Shown: one piece after another, positions 10,000 to 18,755 of the stretch
Position numbering within the stretch: position 1 is the stretch's first letter
Layout of the letters: each line of letters begins with the position of its first letter
Source of the DNA: Opitutia bacterium
GTDB lineage: Bacteria > Verrucomicrobiota > Verrucomicrobiia > Opitutales > Opitutaceae
Assembly (NCBI GenBank): GCA_947472765.1
Contig: CANJCM010000004.1
Coordinates: 57,370 to 121,369 of the forward strand
Length of the DNA stretch: 64,000 nucleotides
Reading direction: 5' to 3'
Notes under the pieces: model-generated
Database searches by the model: none
What the model was told of the DNA's origin: nothing
Seen by the model: the letters and a program-made list of their open reading frames with translations, nothing else
Translations under genes and position numbers: made by a program

Positions 10000-10443
10000 T
10001 TACTCCGCCTTCCGGGCGTCGCGGCCCACCTGATCCTTCACGCGATCGAGGATGCCGTTGATGAAGCGCTTCGAGTCCGCGTTGGAGAACTGCTTGGAGA
10101 GATCGATGGCCTCGTTGATGGACACCACCGGCGGAATGTCCTTCCGGTAAATCATCTCGAAAATCGCCACGCGCAGGATGGCCAGGTCGATCTTCGCGAT
10201 CCGCTCGAACTCCCAGTTCTGCGCCAGCACCTTGATCCGGGCGTCAATCTCCACCGCGTGCTCAATCAAGCCGTGAATCAGCTCCTCGCCGAAGGCGTAG
10301 TGATCCCGGGGCTCGGGACAGTTCTCGAAAAACACGCGCAAGTCCTCGGCAAGGTTCTTTGGTGGATTGATGCTCCACGCATAGAGATACTGGACGGCCG
10401 CCACGCGACCGTCGCGGCGCTGGGCGAACTGGGCTTTGCTCAT
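10000..10443 (-). CDS. nusB: Transcription antitermination factor NusB
   Basis: NusB binds boxA RNA with NusE/S10 and promotes antitermination of rRNA transcription. The 147-residue product is the normal family length. It has the N-terminal RRDGRVAAVQYLYAW helix and the C-terminal signature VVSINEAIDLSKQFSNADSKRFINGILD. Its ATG overlaps the ribH stop by four bases (ATGA), giving a ribH-nusB pair that is common in bacteria and suggests translational coupling. Confidence 0.96.
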   Translation of the reverse strand: MSKAQFAQRRDGRVAAVQYLYAWSINPPKNLAEDLRVFFENCPEPRDHYAFGEELIHGLIEHAVEIDARIKVLAQNWEFERIAKIDLAILRVAIFEMIYRKDIPPVVSINEAIDLSKQFSNADSKRFINGILDRVKDQVGRDARKAE

Positions 10444-10913
10444 CGGGAGAATTTTCGTTTCAAAGCGGCCATCTCCAGCGCGGCGGCGGCAAATTCCGCC
10501 CCGCGGTTAATCGCCCCGACGCACCGGGCCTCCGCCTGGGCCTGCGAGTTCACGACCATCACGCCGTTGATCATGGGGACGCTCGAATCGAGCGCCACGC
10601 GTTGCAGGGCGTGGGAAACACTTTCGCCCACCATTTCGTGATGCGCGGTGTCGCCGGCAATCAGGACGCCGAGGCCGATCACGCAGTCGCACTGTCCGCC
10701 GGTGGCAAGCTGTTGCGCCGCCCAGGGCACTTCGTGGGAACCGGGCACGCGGGTCACGGCCACGTTCTGCTCTTTCACGCCCGCCGCCTTCAATCCGTCG
10801 ATCACCCGGGCCAGCAACCCGTCCACCAGCGCCTCGTTGAAACGCGCCGCGACGATGCCCAGACGAAAGGCAGCGCCATCAACTGGGCGATTTTCGGGAA
10901 CGGCTAGACTCAT
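10440..10913 (-). CDS. ribH: 6,7-dimethyl-8-ribityllumazine synthase
   Basis: RibH condenses 3,4-dihydroxy-2-butanone 4-phosphate with the pyrimidine diamine to give lumazine, the penultimate riboflavin step. The 157-residue sequence carries the substrate loops RFNEAL, PGSHEVPWAAQQL and the catalytic-histidine motif GDTAHHEMV, plus the closing RGAEFAAAALEMA helix. It lies 90 bp downstream of the ribB-like gene, so two riboflavin steps and nusB form one probable operon. No FMN riboswitch is visible in the short leaders. Confidence 0.97.
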   Translation of the reverse strand: MSLAVPENRPVDGAAFRLGIVAARFNEALVDGLLARVIDGLKAAGVKEQNVAVTRVPGSHEVPWAAQQLATGGQCDCVIGLGVLIAGDTAHHEMVGESVSHALQRVALDSSVPMINGVMVVNSQAQAEARCVGAINRGAEFAAAALEMAALKRKFSR

Positions 10914-11003
10914 GGAAGGTTCATTCCCTCGCTTAACGCCGGATACCGCAACCCGAAATCGGATCGAACCCCACCGGGGCCGCGACGGGCGGGCGCGGGG
11001 CGC

Positions 11004-12107
11004 TCAAATCCCCACCTGTTCCACAATCTCGAGCCCGTAGCCGTCGAGCCCCACCACTTTACGCGAACTGTTCGAGAGCAGGCGGATTTTGCCGAGCCCA
11101 AGGGCCACCAGAATTTGGGCCCCGATGCCATAATCCCGGAAGTCCATCGGCGGCGGCGCCTCGCCCGGTTTCCACTGCAGGCTGCGCAGGAGGACATCGC
11201 CCGCGTTGGCCGGCTCCATGTAAAGCACGACTCCCCGGCCCGCCGCCGCCACGGCCTCGAGCGAGGCGGTCAGCATCTTGTAGCCAACCATGTCGCGCGC
11301 GCGAAAAACATCGCTGAGCAGATTCTCGCTGTGCACGCGCACGAGCGTCGGCTCGGTCGAGAGCCGGCCCATCGTCAGCGCGAGATGGTGCCGCCCATCC
11401 AGCCGGCTGCGAAAAACATGCAGGGTAAATTCGCCGAACTCCGAGGAAAACGGCTGCGTCGTCACGAGCGAAACGAGGTGATCCCGGCGGGCGCGGTATT
11501 CGATCAGCGCGGCGATCGAAATCATCTTGAGCCCAAACTTCCGCTTGAATTCCACCAGCTGCGGCAGCCGTTGGACCGTGCCGTCGTCGTTCACCAGCTC
11601 GCAAATCACGCCCATGGGCGCCAATCCCGCCAGCGTCGCCAGGTCGACCGCGGCCTCGGTGTGCCCCGCCCGCTCCAGCACCCCGCCGGGTCGTGCCCGC
11701 AACGGAAACACATGGCCGGGCTGCACAAGCTCCTCCGCGCGGGTCGCGGGATCCGCCAGCAACTGGATCGTCCGGGCCCGATCGTAGGCGCTGATGCCGG
11801 TGGAAATACCTTCCGCCGCATCCACACTGACCGTGAAGTCGGTGCGCTGCGACTCGCGGTTGCTCGCCACCATTGGCCCCAGGCCGAGCCGGCGGAGCTG
11901 ATGTTCGACGGTTGGGACGCAGACGATGCCGCTCCCGTAGCGAATCATCATGTTAACGGTCTCCGGAGTCGCCTTGGACGCGGCACCGATCAGATCGCCT
12001 TCATTCTCCCGGCTTTCGTCATCGGTCACGATGATCAGCCGCCCCGCGGCGATCTCGGCGATCGCGTCTTCGACGGAATCAAATGGCGGCAAGGCGGATG
12101 CGGTCAT
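11004..12107 (-). CDS. ribB: 3,4-dihydroxy-2-butanone 4-phosphate synthase with degenerate GTP cyclohydrolase II-like domain
   Basis: The N-terminal half (about residues 1-205) is a full RibB domain that makes the four-carbon riboflavin precursor from ribulose 5-phosphate. It has the acidic loop DDESRENEGDLIGAA and the HTEAAVDLATLAGL signature. The C-terminal half aligns in layout with RibA. However, the zinc-binding cysteines expected in the RVHSEC...RCDCG region are replaced (RVHSENLLSDVFRARDMVGY), and the LRQEGRGIG loop is not recognisable. GTP cyclohydrolase II activity is therefore unlikely, as in proteins described as RibBX. The start is placed at MTASALPP. An upstream in-frame ATG at 12128 would add seven residues. 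Confidence 0.92.
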   Translation of the reverse strand: MTASALPPFDSVEDAIAEIAAGRLIIVTDDESRENEGDLIGAASKATPETVNMMIRYGSGIVCVPTVEHQLRRLGLGPMVASNRESQRTDFTVSVDAAEGISTGISAYDRARTIQLLADPATRAEELVQPGHVFPLRARPGGVLERAGHTEAAVDLATLAGLAPMGVICELVNDDGTVQRLPQLVEFKRKFGLKMISIAALIEYRARRDHLVSLVTTQPFSSEFGEFTLHVFRSRLDGRHHLALTMGRLSTEPTLVRVHSENLLSDVFRARDMVGYKMLTASLEAVAAAGRGVVLYMEPANAGDVLLRSLQWKPGEAPPPMDFRDYGIGAQILVALGLGKIRLLSNSSRKVVGLDGYGLEIVEQVGI

Positions 12108-12161
12108 GCGGGAGTGCCTACCGCGCAAAAATGCCGGCCGTTTGGCAAAGTAAAAACCGCC

Positions 12162-12620
12162 TCACCCGCGGAAATCGATGACGTAGCTCTCGCCCACCGG
12201 GCTTTCGGCCGACTCGCCGGCCGCGTCTTTGATCAGGACCATGAAAAGCTTGAAGGTGTAGGGGGGACGGATGCTCTTGGAATTGGAGAGCGAGTTTGCT
12301 CCGCTCGGATTCAGGACGATGCGCTCCTGGCCGACTTTGTACTTGGCGTCCCAGCGAAGCACAGCGCGCGCAACATCAGGCGGAACGGGCTTCTTCTCGG
12401 CATCGTAGAAATTGATTTTGAAGGTCCCGTTCGCGATCTGGACCCCAAGGAATCCGCCCCCCGCCCGCGGTACTTCCTGACCTTCAACTTTCGGTGCCGC
12501 CTCCTCCTTGGCAGCCGCCTTGCCGGGGGCGGCTTTGCCCGCGCCGGCTTTGGGGGCGGGTTGGGCGGCCAGCGTCAATGCCGCGCCACAGATAGCCAGA
12601 AAAGCCAGCAATGTTTTCAT
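12162..12620 (-). CDS. Small secreted protein of unknown function
   Basis: The product has about 152 residues. It has a signal peptide (MKTLLAFLAICGAALTLAAQ), then an Ala/Lys/Pro-rich linker, then a compact globular part ending GESYVIDFRG. I do not recognise the family. The start is placed at MKTLL because the upstream in-frame extension would precede the signal peptide. It lies about 54 bp upstream of ribB in the same direction, so co-transcription is possible but not shown. Confidence 0.75.
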   Translation of the reverse strand: MKTLLAFLAICGAALTLAAQPAPKAGAGKAAPGKAAAKEEAAPKVEGQEVPRAGGGFLGVQIANGTFKINFYDAEKKPVPPDVARAVLRWDAKYKVGQERIVLNPSGANSLSNSKSIRPPYTFKLFMVLIKDAAGESAESPVGESYVIDFRG

Positions 12621-12692
12621 GACCGAAAACATACCACCAAGCGACACCGCGGCAAGTGGATCGCATGCCGCGCGGGTTGATTCACAGACTGC

Positions 12693-13136
12693 TCACGCTT
12701 CACGGAAGGGAGGAATCAGCTCGGACTCGCCTCCCCGGCCACTGAACGGAAACCGCGAAGGCTCCGTCGCCGCCTGCTCCGCCGCGATCATATCCTCAAT
12801 CACCGTGCCAATTCGCAGCCAGGAATCGTAATTCAAAAACGCCGTCGCTCCCGCCTCAATCGCACCCGGACAGCTCTCACGACCGGACACCAGGATGATC
12901 GGCACGAACGGGTTCACCCGCCGCAGCATCGCAATCAGCGTCAGCGCGTCCACGTCCGCCGCCCGATGGACCACCACCGCCGTCAGTCGATCACACTGCG
13001 TTGCGACGAGCGCGGGCGTGGACTCCTCGCATTCCTGGAGCAGCGACCCGGAAAACTTTTGCAGCAGCGTCTTCGCCAGCAGGTACCGGTTCTCGGCCAC
13101 GTCATCCACCACAAGAAACTTCGGCAAAGGCGTCAT
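12693..13136 (-). CDS. Receiver-like protein lacking the phospho-acceptor aspartate
   Basis: The 147-residue product has the start of a response-regulator receiver domain: FLVVDDVAENRYLL with the acidic pair D11-D12. Where the phosphorylated Asp is expected, the strand reads AVVVHRAADVD, with His at residue 57. The conserved Lys near the end of the domain is replaced in ATAFLNYD. It is probably a pseudo-receiver that works by binding rather than phosphorylation. A C-terminal tail of about 35 residues has no recognisable output domain. The start is placed at MTPLPKF; ATGs at 13184 and further upstream are possible. Confidence 0.7.
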   Translation of the reverse strand: MTPLPKFLVVDDVAENRYLLAKTLLQKFSGSLLQECEESTPALVATQCDRLTAVVVHRAADVDALTLIAMLRRVNPFVPIILVSGRESCPGAIEAGATAFLNYDSWLRIGTVIEDMIAAEQAATEPSRFPFSGRGGESELIPPFREA

Positions 13137-13434
13137 TCGTCCAATGGAAGGCACAGTATAGTCCAACAGACGCTTCGGCCTCATCGGGGTTTCCCCGATT
13201 CCACGCGGTCCCCTCCTTTTACAAAAAAGTGCGACCCCCTCGGGAAACTTTCGGCCTCCGTGCCCTGGCCGGGAAAGCATCCGACAGCTGAATCGGGTGC
13301 GGCGAACTTCCGAGCAGACGTCCCGCGACCGGGCTGGGTGGCGCCGGTCGGTCACGGGCGGTTTCATGGCCGGGCTTGCGATCAGGTGCATTTGGGCCAT
13401 CCCGTCATCACCGATTCGTCCGACACTCGCTGAA

Positions 13435-13584
13435 TGTCATCCATTGCCTGGATTCCGCAGTTAAACGGATTGGCGTGGCCCTGTCCGTGAGGACAGGGAC
13501 TTCGTGATCGCTTCGCCTAAAGCCGTCCCGCTGCTCACGCAGCGGGCGACGAAGGCAACTTCGGAATCCAAACATTGGATGACA
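13435..13584. mobile_element. 150-bp MITE-like element with 23-bp terminal inverted repeats
   Basis: The ends 13435-13457 and 13562-13584 are inverted copies beginning TGTCATCCA and ending TGGATTCCG, matching at 20 of 23 positions. The core (about 13472-13555) holds two hairpins, CCCTGTCC-gtga-GGACAGGG and CCCGCTGC-tcac-GCAGCGGG. The core has a second copy in opposite orientation at about 62706-62786. The rest of the 13137-13723 gap shows no gene. Confidence 0.75.
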
Positions 13585-13723
13585 ACAGGCTCTCATCCCC
13601 GCGGGCCGGGCTTTCCAGCGAAGCGGGGCCGCACCTCCGCGTGAGCCGCTGGCTCGGGCTCAGCCAATCCGACTGCGCGGCGACGCTTTTCTTCGGTGGG
13701 ACTTGTGATACCGTGGCCCGACA

Positions 13724-14710
13724 ATGGCCGTTGAGTTCAAAGATTACTACAAGGTGCTGGGCGTGGCGCGCGATGCCACCGAGGCGGACATCAAGTCCGC
13801 GTTCCGCAAGCTCGCCCGACAGTTCCACCCTGACGTCGCCAAGGACAAGAAGAGGTCCGAGGAGAAATTCAAAGAAATCAACGAGGCCAACGAGGTCCTG
13901 AGCGATCCCGAGAAACGCCGCCAATACGACGAGCTGGGCGCGAACTGGCAGTCCGGCGGCAATCGCCCACCTCCCGGGGCGAGAGGGCGCGGCGCCAGTG
14001 GCCAAGGCGGCCAGGACTACCATTTTGGCGGCACGGGCTTCAGTGACTTCTTCGAGCAATTTTTCGGCGGAGGCGGAGGCCGGCCCAGCAATCTCGATGA
14101 GATTCTTCGGCACGAGCGCTCGCGCCGCGGCGCGGCGGCCCCCGAGCCAGGTTCCGATATCGAAGGTGACATTCTGGTCACCCTCCAGGAGGCGATGCAG
14201 GGCTCGACCCGGAGTCTCTCCCTCCAGCGGACCAATCCCTACACCGGCGAAACGGAAACCGAGTCGCTCAAGGTTCGGATCCCGCCCGGCGCGCTCGAGG
14301 GCCGTCGCATCCGCGTCCCCGGCAAGGGCGGCGCTGGCAGCGGTGGCGCGCAGCCCGGTGATCTCTACCTGCGCGTGCGGCTCGCCGCGCATCCGGATTT
14401 CGAACCCGACGGCGCCGATCTGGATCACGAACTCGAGCTCGCGCCCTGGGAGGCCGTGCTGGGCGCGCAGGTCGTGGTCCCCACGCTGACCGGCACTCTC
14501 AAGCTCACGGTGCCCGCGGGAACCAATTCCGGACGGCGGTTCCGGCTCCGCGGCCAGGGCCTGCCGAAAGGCGCGGGCGGCGACCGCGGCGATCTCTACG
14601 CCGTGGTCCGGGTGCAGATTCCCACCGAGATCACCGCCGAGGAAAAGGCGCTCTGGGAAAAGCTGGCGAAGACTTCGTCCTTCTCGCCGCGCGCCGCCGC
14701 CGGATCGTAA
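13724..14710 (+). CDS. DnaJ-class co-chaperone of the CbpA type
   Basis: The 328-residue protein has an N-terminal J domain (residues about 7-70) with the HPD motif at 35-37 (QFHPDVAK) that stimulates DnaK. A Gly/Phe-rich linker follows (GGTGFSDFFEQFFGGGGG), then two beta-rich substrate-binding segments (DIEGDILVTLQEAM and PGDLYLRVRLAAHPDFE). The cysteine-rich zinc-finger of canonical DnaJ is missing, so it is a CbpA/DjlA-like class II protein. It is followed 28 bp later by trxC. Confidence 0.93.
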   Translation: MAVEFKDYYKVLGVARDATEADIKSAFRKLARQFHPDVAKDKKRSEEKFKEINEANEVLSDPEKRRQYDELGANWQSGGNRPPPGARGRGASGQGGQDYHFGGTGFSDFFEQFFGGGGGRPSNLDEILRHERSRRGAAAPEPGSDIEGDILVTLQEAMQGSTRSLSLQRTNPYTGETETESLKVRIPPGALEGRRIRVPGKGGAGSGGAQPGDLYLRVRLAAHPDFEPDGADLDHELELAPWEAVLGAQVVVPTLTGTLKLTVPAGTNSGRRFRLRGQGLPKGAGGDRGDLYAVVRVQIPTEITAEEKALWEKLAKTSSFSPRAAAGS

Positions 14711-14738
14711 AGCCTGAGTTCGCCCCCTCTTTGCTGTC

Positions 14739-15206
14739 ATGACCGCGACCTCACTCGACCAACACGGACTCGTGGTGTCGTGCCCCGGTTGCGGACAATT
14801 GAACCGCATCCGTTACGAGCGACTGCTCGATCCACCGCGCTGTGCGAAATGTGGGACGGCGTTGTCGCTGCCCTCGACGCCCGTGGAAATCGGTGACGAT
14901 GCGCAATTCGACGCCCTCACGGCCAACGCCGCGCTGCCGGTCCTAGTGGATTTCTGGGCCGAGTGGTGCGGCCCCTGCAAGATGGTCGCACCCGAACTGG
15001 TGAAGGTCGCGGCCGCGGGTGTTGGCCGGTGGATATTGGCGAAGGCCAACACGGAAGTGCTGTCGCGGGCGCCGCAGCGTTACCGCATCATGAGCATCCC
15101 GACGCTCGTGCTCTTTCAAGGCGGCCGGGAAATCGCCCGGCAGTCCGGCGCACAACCGGCGGGCGCGATCCTGCAGTTCATCGGGTCGAATGTGCCGGAT
15201 CGATAG
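14739..15206 (+). CDS. trxC: Thioredoxin 2 (TrxC type, with N-terminal zinc ribbon)
   Basis: The 155-residue protein has an N-terminal zinc ribbon with paired cysteines (CPGC at 15-18 and CAKC at 35-38) joined to a thioredoxin fold with the active site WCGPC at 76-80 and the cis-proline segment MSIPTLVLF. This arrangement defines TrxC, a cytosolic reductase linked to stress responses. It follows the J-domain gene closely, suggesting a small protein-quality-control operon. Confidence 0.95.
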   Translation: MTATSLDQHGLVVSCPGCGQLNRIRYERLLDPPRCAKCGTALSLPSTPVEIGDDAQFDALTANAALPVLVDFWAEWCGPCKMVAPELVKVAAAGVGRWILAKANTEVLSRAPQRYRIMSIPTLVLFQGGREIARQSGAQPAGAILQFIGSNVPDR

Positions 15207-15612
15207 TCGACCGAGCCACACACACCGGCGCTGCGCGCCACCCTTCTCGAGCCGGAACGATGCAGTGGAACGAAATCGGCGGGTGTGGGCACCCGCCCTC
15301 CATCGCCGGCGGATCGTTCAGACTGCCGTTCGCTCTCCTCTCAAAGAGAAATCAATGGAGGGACGGTGCCCCCACCGTCCACGATCTCCTTACGTCGGAC
15401 GGGGCGTTCACCGTTTGGTGTCGGGCCGGCTCGAAAGGGGACCGTGGGAAAGCGCTTAAACAAGGTCCCCCTCTTGGAGTACCGAGCGAAGCGAGACTCA
15501 CACCGGGTCTCGCGATGCGCCCCGGCGCTTCGCGAAACCTTGCCCTGCATGGGTGGCGCGCAGCGCCGGGGTGTGTCGGCGTCCTTCGCCGGTCCGCGAG
15601 GATGGACCAGCG
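15207..15612. other. Intergenic stretch with several hairpin repeats
   Basis: No gene is supported here. A twin-hairpin element lies at 15278-15380 (separate entry). Further on are G/C-rich self-complementary stretches around 15480-15600, including GGCGCGCAGCGCC. The stretch separates the end of trxC from the end of rarA, which converge. Confidence 0.6.
15278..15380. repeat. Twin-hairpin repeat (GGCGGGTG and GGACGGTG hairpins)
   Basis: Hairpin one is 15278-15297 (GGCGGGTG / CACCCGCC). Hairpin two is 15361-15380 (GGACGGTG / CACCGTCC) and is preceded by ATGGAG. The same two hairpins occur in inverted order and orientation at 46593-46662, also next to ATGGAGGGACGGTG. This marks an interspersed family. 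Confidence 0.75.
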
Positions 15613-16977
15613 CTACTTTTTCGCCGTCGCGCCGCTCCGAATTTCTTCCTTGAGCGATTTCCAACGCGCGAGCCGGTCCGCGATCTTCTGCTCCCATCCC
15701 GCGGCCTTCGGCGTGTAGAGCGTGACCGGCCGCTCGAGGAAATCCTGACCGGAAATATTCTCGGGATACTCGTGTGAGTAACGATAGTCCTTACCCTGCC
15801 CCATCCGCTTGTTCGCCTGGCCGCTCTTGCTGCGCAGGGCCGGGGGAATGGTCTGCACCGGCTGCTCCTTGAGCACGCGATGCGCCTCGCCGAGCGCCAG
15901 CGTGGCCGAATTGCTCTTCGGCGCCGTGGCAATGTAGAGCGTCGCATGCGCCAGCGTGAGTTCCGCCTCGGGCAGGCCAACGAAATCGCACGCGTGATGT
16001 GCCGCCACCGTCAGCGGCAATGCCTGGGGATCGGCGAGGCCGACGTCCTCGCTGGCGAGAATCACGAGCCGCCGCGCGATGAACCGCGGGTCCTCGCCCC
16101 CCGCGAGCATCTTCGCGAGCCAGTACATCGCGGCATCCGGGTCGCTGCCGCGGCAGCTTTTGATGTACGCCGAGATCGTGTCGTAGTGCTCGTCTTCGTC
16201 CGCATCGTAACGAATCCGCCGCTCGCGCGCGAAGACCTCGAGTTCCGCCGCCGTAATCGGGGACTTCTCGGGCAGGCCCAGCACGAGCACCTCGAGCGCA
16301 TTCAGGGCCCGCCGCAAATCTCCGTCACAAAGTACGGCGAGATCAGCGAGCACCTTGTCGTCCGCCGTGACCATCCGCAGGCCGAGGCCGCGTTCGTTGT
16401 CGGCGAGCGCGTCCTTCAACACCCGCACCACATCGGCGGCCGCGAGTGGTTCCAGCCGGAACAAGTGGCTGCGCGAGAGCAGCGGCGGGTTGACGTAGAA
16501 ACCGGGATTGTGGGTCGTCGCCCCGATCAGCCGGACATTTCCCTCCTCCACGTCCGGCAGCAGCAAATCCTGCTGCGACTTGTTGAAACGGTGCAGCTCG
16601 TCGATGAAGAGGATCGTCGCCGCCTCGGGCCGGCGCCGCGCCGCGGAAAGAATTTCGCGCAGCTCGGCGACGTTCGACATCACGGCGTTCACCCGGACGA
16701 AGCGGCTGCCGGTCTCATGCGCGATGGCCTCGGCGATGCTCGTCTTGCCGCAGCCGGGCGGCCCGTAAAAGAGCAGTGACCCGAAACGGTTCTGCGCCAC
16801 CAGCCGCGGAAGCAGGCTGCCCGGGGCCAGGATGTGCTGCTGACCCACCACTTCCACCAGCGAGCGCGGGCGCATCCGAGCGGCCAGCGGTTGGGCCGCC
16901 TTCCGCACTGACGCGGGAAAGTCCGGCGCCACCGAAGCGTCATCGCGAAAGAGATCGGGTTGGTCGGCAGCCGGCAT
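15613..16977 (-). CDS. rarA: Replication-associated recombination ATPase RarA (MgsA)
   Basis: RarA is an AAA+ ATPase that acts at stalled replication forks. The 454-residue protein has Walker A GPPGCGKTS, Walker B ILFIDELHRFNKSQQD, sensor segment LIGATTHNPGFYVNPPLLSR, and the MgsA C-terminal domain (YKSC-like IKSCRGSDPDAAMYWLAKMLAGGEDPRFIARRL). The family length is typical. The start is set at MPAADQPDLF, which begins the usual short N-terminal region; an upstream ATG at 17061 would add 28 atypical residues. It is divergent from comEC with 143 bp between them. Confidence 0.95.
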   Translation of the reverse strand: MPAADQPDLFRDDASVAPDFPASVRKAAQPLAARMRPRSLVEVVGQQHILAPGSLLPRLVAQNRFGSLLFYGPPGCGKTSIAEAIAHETGSRFVRVNAVMSNVAELREILSAARRRPEAATILFIDELHRFNKSQQDLLLPDVEEGNVRLIGATTHNPGFYVNPPLLSRSHLFRLEPLAAADVVRVLKDALADNERGLGLRMVTADDKVLADLAVLCDGDLRRALNALEVLVLGLPEKSPITAAELEVFARERRIRYDADEDEHYDTISAYIKSCRGSDPDAAMYWLAKMLAGGEDPRFIARRLVILASEDVGLADPQALPLTVAAHHACDFVGLPEAELTLAHATLYIATAPKSNSATLALGEAHRVLKEQPVQTIPPALRSKSGQANKRMGQGKDYRYSHEYPENISGQDFLERPVTLYTPKAAGWEQKIADRLARWKSLKEEIRSGATAKK

Positions 16978-17120
16978 GGAAGAAGGAAGGTGAACACGAA
17001 CGGACGCGGAGCAAAAGCCCGGAGAATCCGGGCCGTCGTGCCACCGCCTCATCGTTTCCACCCACGATTGCGGGTTCCCGACGGCTTACGGTCTGGCCGG
17101 CCGATTCGCAGTCTCGCTCC

Positions 17121-18755
17121 ATGACCAGCCGAAGCCTCGGACACCGCGCCCCGTTGCTGTGGCTCGTGCTGCCGCTGATCGGCGGACTCATGCTCGGGCG
17201 GGAATGGATCGCCGCGGGCTCGGCGAGCCTCCTGCTGCCGGCCGTGCTGCTCATCGCCACCGCCTGGCGGAGCGCGGAAAGCCGGCCGTTCGTCTGGGGC
17301 GCCGCAATCAGCGGGGCGATGCTGCTGGCCGGCCTGGTGCTCCACCGGCAGCAGCGAATGCGACCTCCCGGCTGGGATGGGCTGCCCCCACGGGAGGCCC
17401 GCCTCGAGTTGCGGATCGAACATCTCTTTCCGACCCGTGATGCCGCCAAGGTGACCGGACTCGGCACCGTCCGGGCCGCGGCGGCGCCACTCGGCGAACT
17501 GGCCGGCCAACGGGTCTACTTTTCACTCGCCCGCGGCCGCAGCGGTCCGGAGCCGATTCGGAGCGCCACCATCGCAGCGGTTGGGCTGTTCGAGCCGCTG
17601 CCACTCCGCTCGCCTACGAACACCTTCGAGGGCTATCTCGCCAGCACCGGCGCCAACTTCCGACTCCGGCGCGGAAGGGTTCTCGCCGCGCTGAGCCCTC
17701 CGTCGGCCTATCACCGCTTCTGCGCGCAGATGGCGGAGCGCTTCCACGCGATCCTCGGCGAAGGCATCGAGACGAAGCAACCCCGGCTCGCCGCGCTGCT
17801 CCGCGCCATGATGCTCGGAACCACCCAGGAACTCAGCGAGGAGCAGCGCACGCTTTTCATGCAGAGCGGCACGATGCACCTGTTCGCGATCAGCGGGCTC
17901 AACATTGGGGTCGTGGCGGTCGCACTCGAATCGCTGCTGCGGCTCGCACGGCTGCCGATCGTCGCCCGGTTTGTCGCCGGAACCACGCTGCTCTGGCTCT
18001 TTGTGGATATCACCGGCGGATCACCGTCCGCGGTCCGCGCGTTCATCATGACGGCGTTCCTGCTCGCGGCGCGCGTACTCCGGCGGCCCGGCAATCCCTT
18101 CGCCGCCCTGGCCGCGTCCGCGCTCGTCGTCCTGCTCATCGCGCCGTTGCAGGTCTTCGGCGCCAGTTTCCTCATGAGTTACGGGATCGTCGCCGCGCTC
18201 TTTCTCCTCGGTCTGCCTCTGGCCGAGATGTGGCAGGAACGCTGGGCACTCTGGCGCAACCTGCCACCCGCCGCGTGGCTCGGCTGGCAAAAGCAACTGG
18301 ACGGGATCTGGCGGAAAACTCTCGCCTCCGTCGCACTCGGCATCTCGGCGACCTTGGTCAGCTTCGTGACCGGCGTGGAATTTTTTGGACTGGTGACGCC
18401 CGGCTCGCTGCTCCTGAACCTCGCGCTGATTCCGGCTGCGACCGTCGCGACCATTGGCGGATTTGCCGCACTAATCTCCGGCCTGCTGGGTGGCCACGCT
18501 GCCGTCACGCTCTGCAATCACGCGGCGGCGCTGATGCTCTTCGGTATCGAGGCGCTCGTACGAGAGAGCGTAAACCTGCCCGGCTCAGCGGTGCCGGCGC
18601 AATTCTCGGCGCCGTGGATCGGCCGCACGACTCTCGCGCTGTTGTTTGCGACCCTGGCCGCCGGCTACGCCCTGCGCTGGAGAAATCCGCTGCGATGGTG
18701 GCCGCCCTTCGCGGTGGTCGCGGTGACACTCACGCTCGGCGTGCGTTACGGCTGA
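17121..18755 (+). CDS. comEC: ComEC/Rec2-family DNA uptake channel protein
   Basis: ComEC forms the inner-membrane channel for DNA entry in natural transformation. The 544-residue protein starts with two to three membrane helices (MTSRSLGHRAPLLWLVLPLI), then a soluble OB-like region, then the competence domain with the signature LFAISGLNIGVVAVAL and many hydrophobic helices to the C-terminus. The C-terminal metallo-beta-lactamase domain found in many ComEC proteins is absent. The start at 17121 is chosen because it begins the first membrane segment. Confidence 0.92.
   Translation: MTSRSLGHRAPLLWLVLPLIGGLMLGREWIAAGSASLLLPAVLLIATAWRSAESRPFVWGAAISGAMLLAGLVLHRQQRMRPPGWDGLPPREARLELRIEHLFPTRDAAKVTGLGTVRAAAAPLGELAGQRVYFSLARGRSGPEPIRSATIAAVGLFEPLPLRSPTNTFEGYLASTGANFRLRRGRVLAALSPPSAYHRFCAQMAERFHAILGEGIETKQPRLAALLRAMMLGTTQELSEEQRTLFMQSGTMHLFAISGLNIGVVAVALESLLRLARLPIVARFVAGTTLLWLFVDITGGSPSAVRAFIMTAFLLAARVLRRPGNPFAALAASALVVLLIAPLQVFGASFLMSYGIVAALFLLGLPLAEMWQERWALWRNLPPAAWLGWQKQLDGIWRKTLASVALGISATLVSFVTGVEFFGLVTPGSLLLNLALIPAATVATIGGFAALISGLLGGHAAVTLCNHAAALMLFGIEALVRESVNLPGSAVPAQFSAPWIGRTTLALLFATLAAGYALRWRNPLRWWPPFAVVAVTLTLGVRYG

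Noticed and set aside
10914..12161. FMN riboswitch ahead of the riboflavin genes
   Set aside because: The leaders of ribH (90 bp) and ribB (about 54 bp to the next gene) are too short, and I could not find the conserved RFN-element segments.
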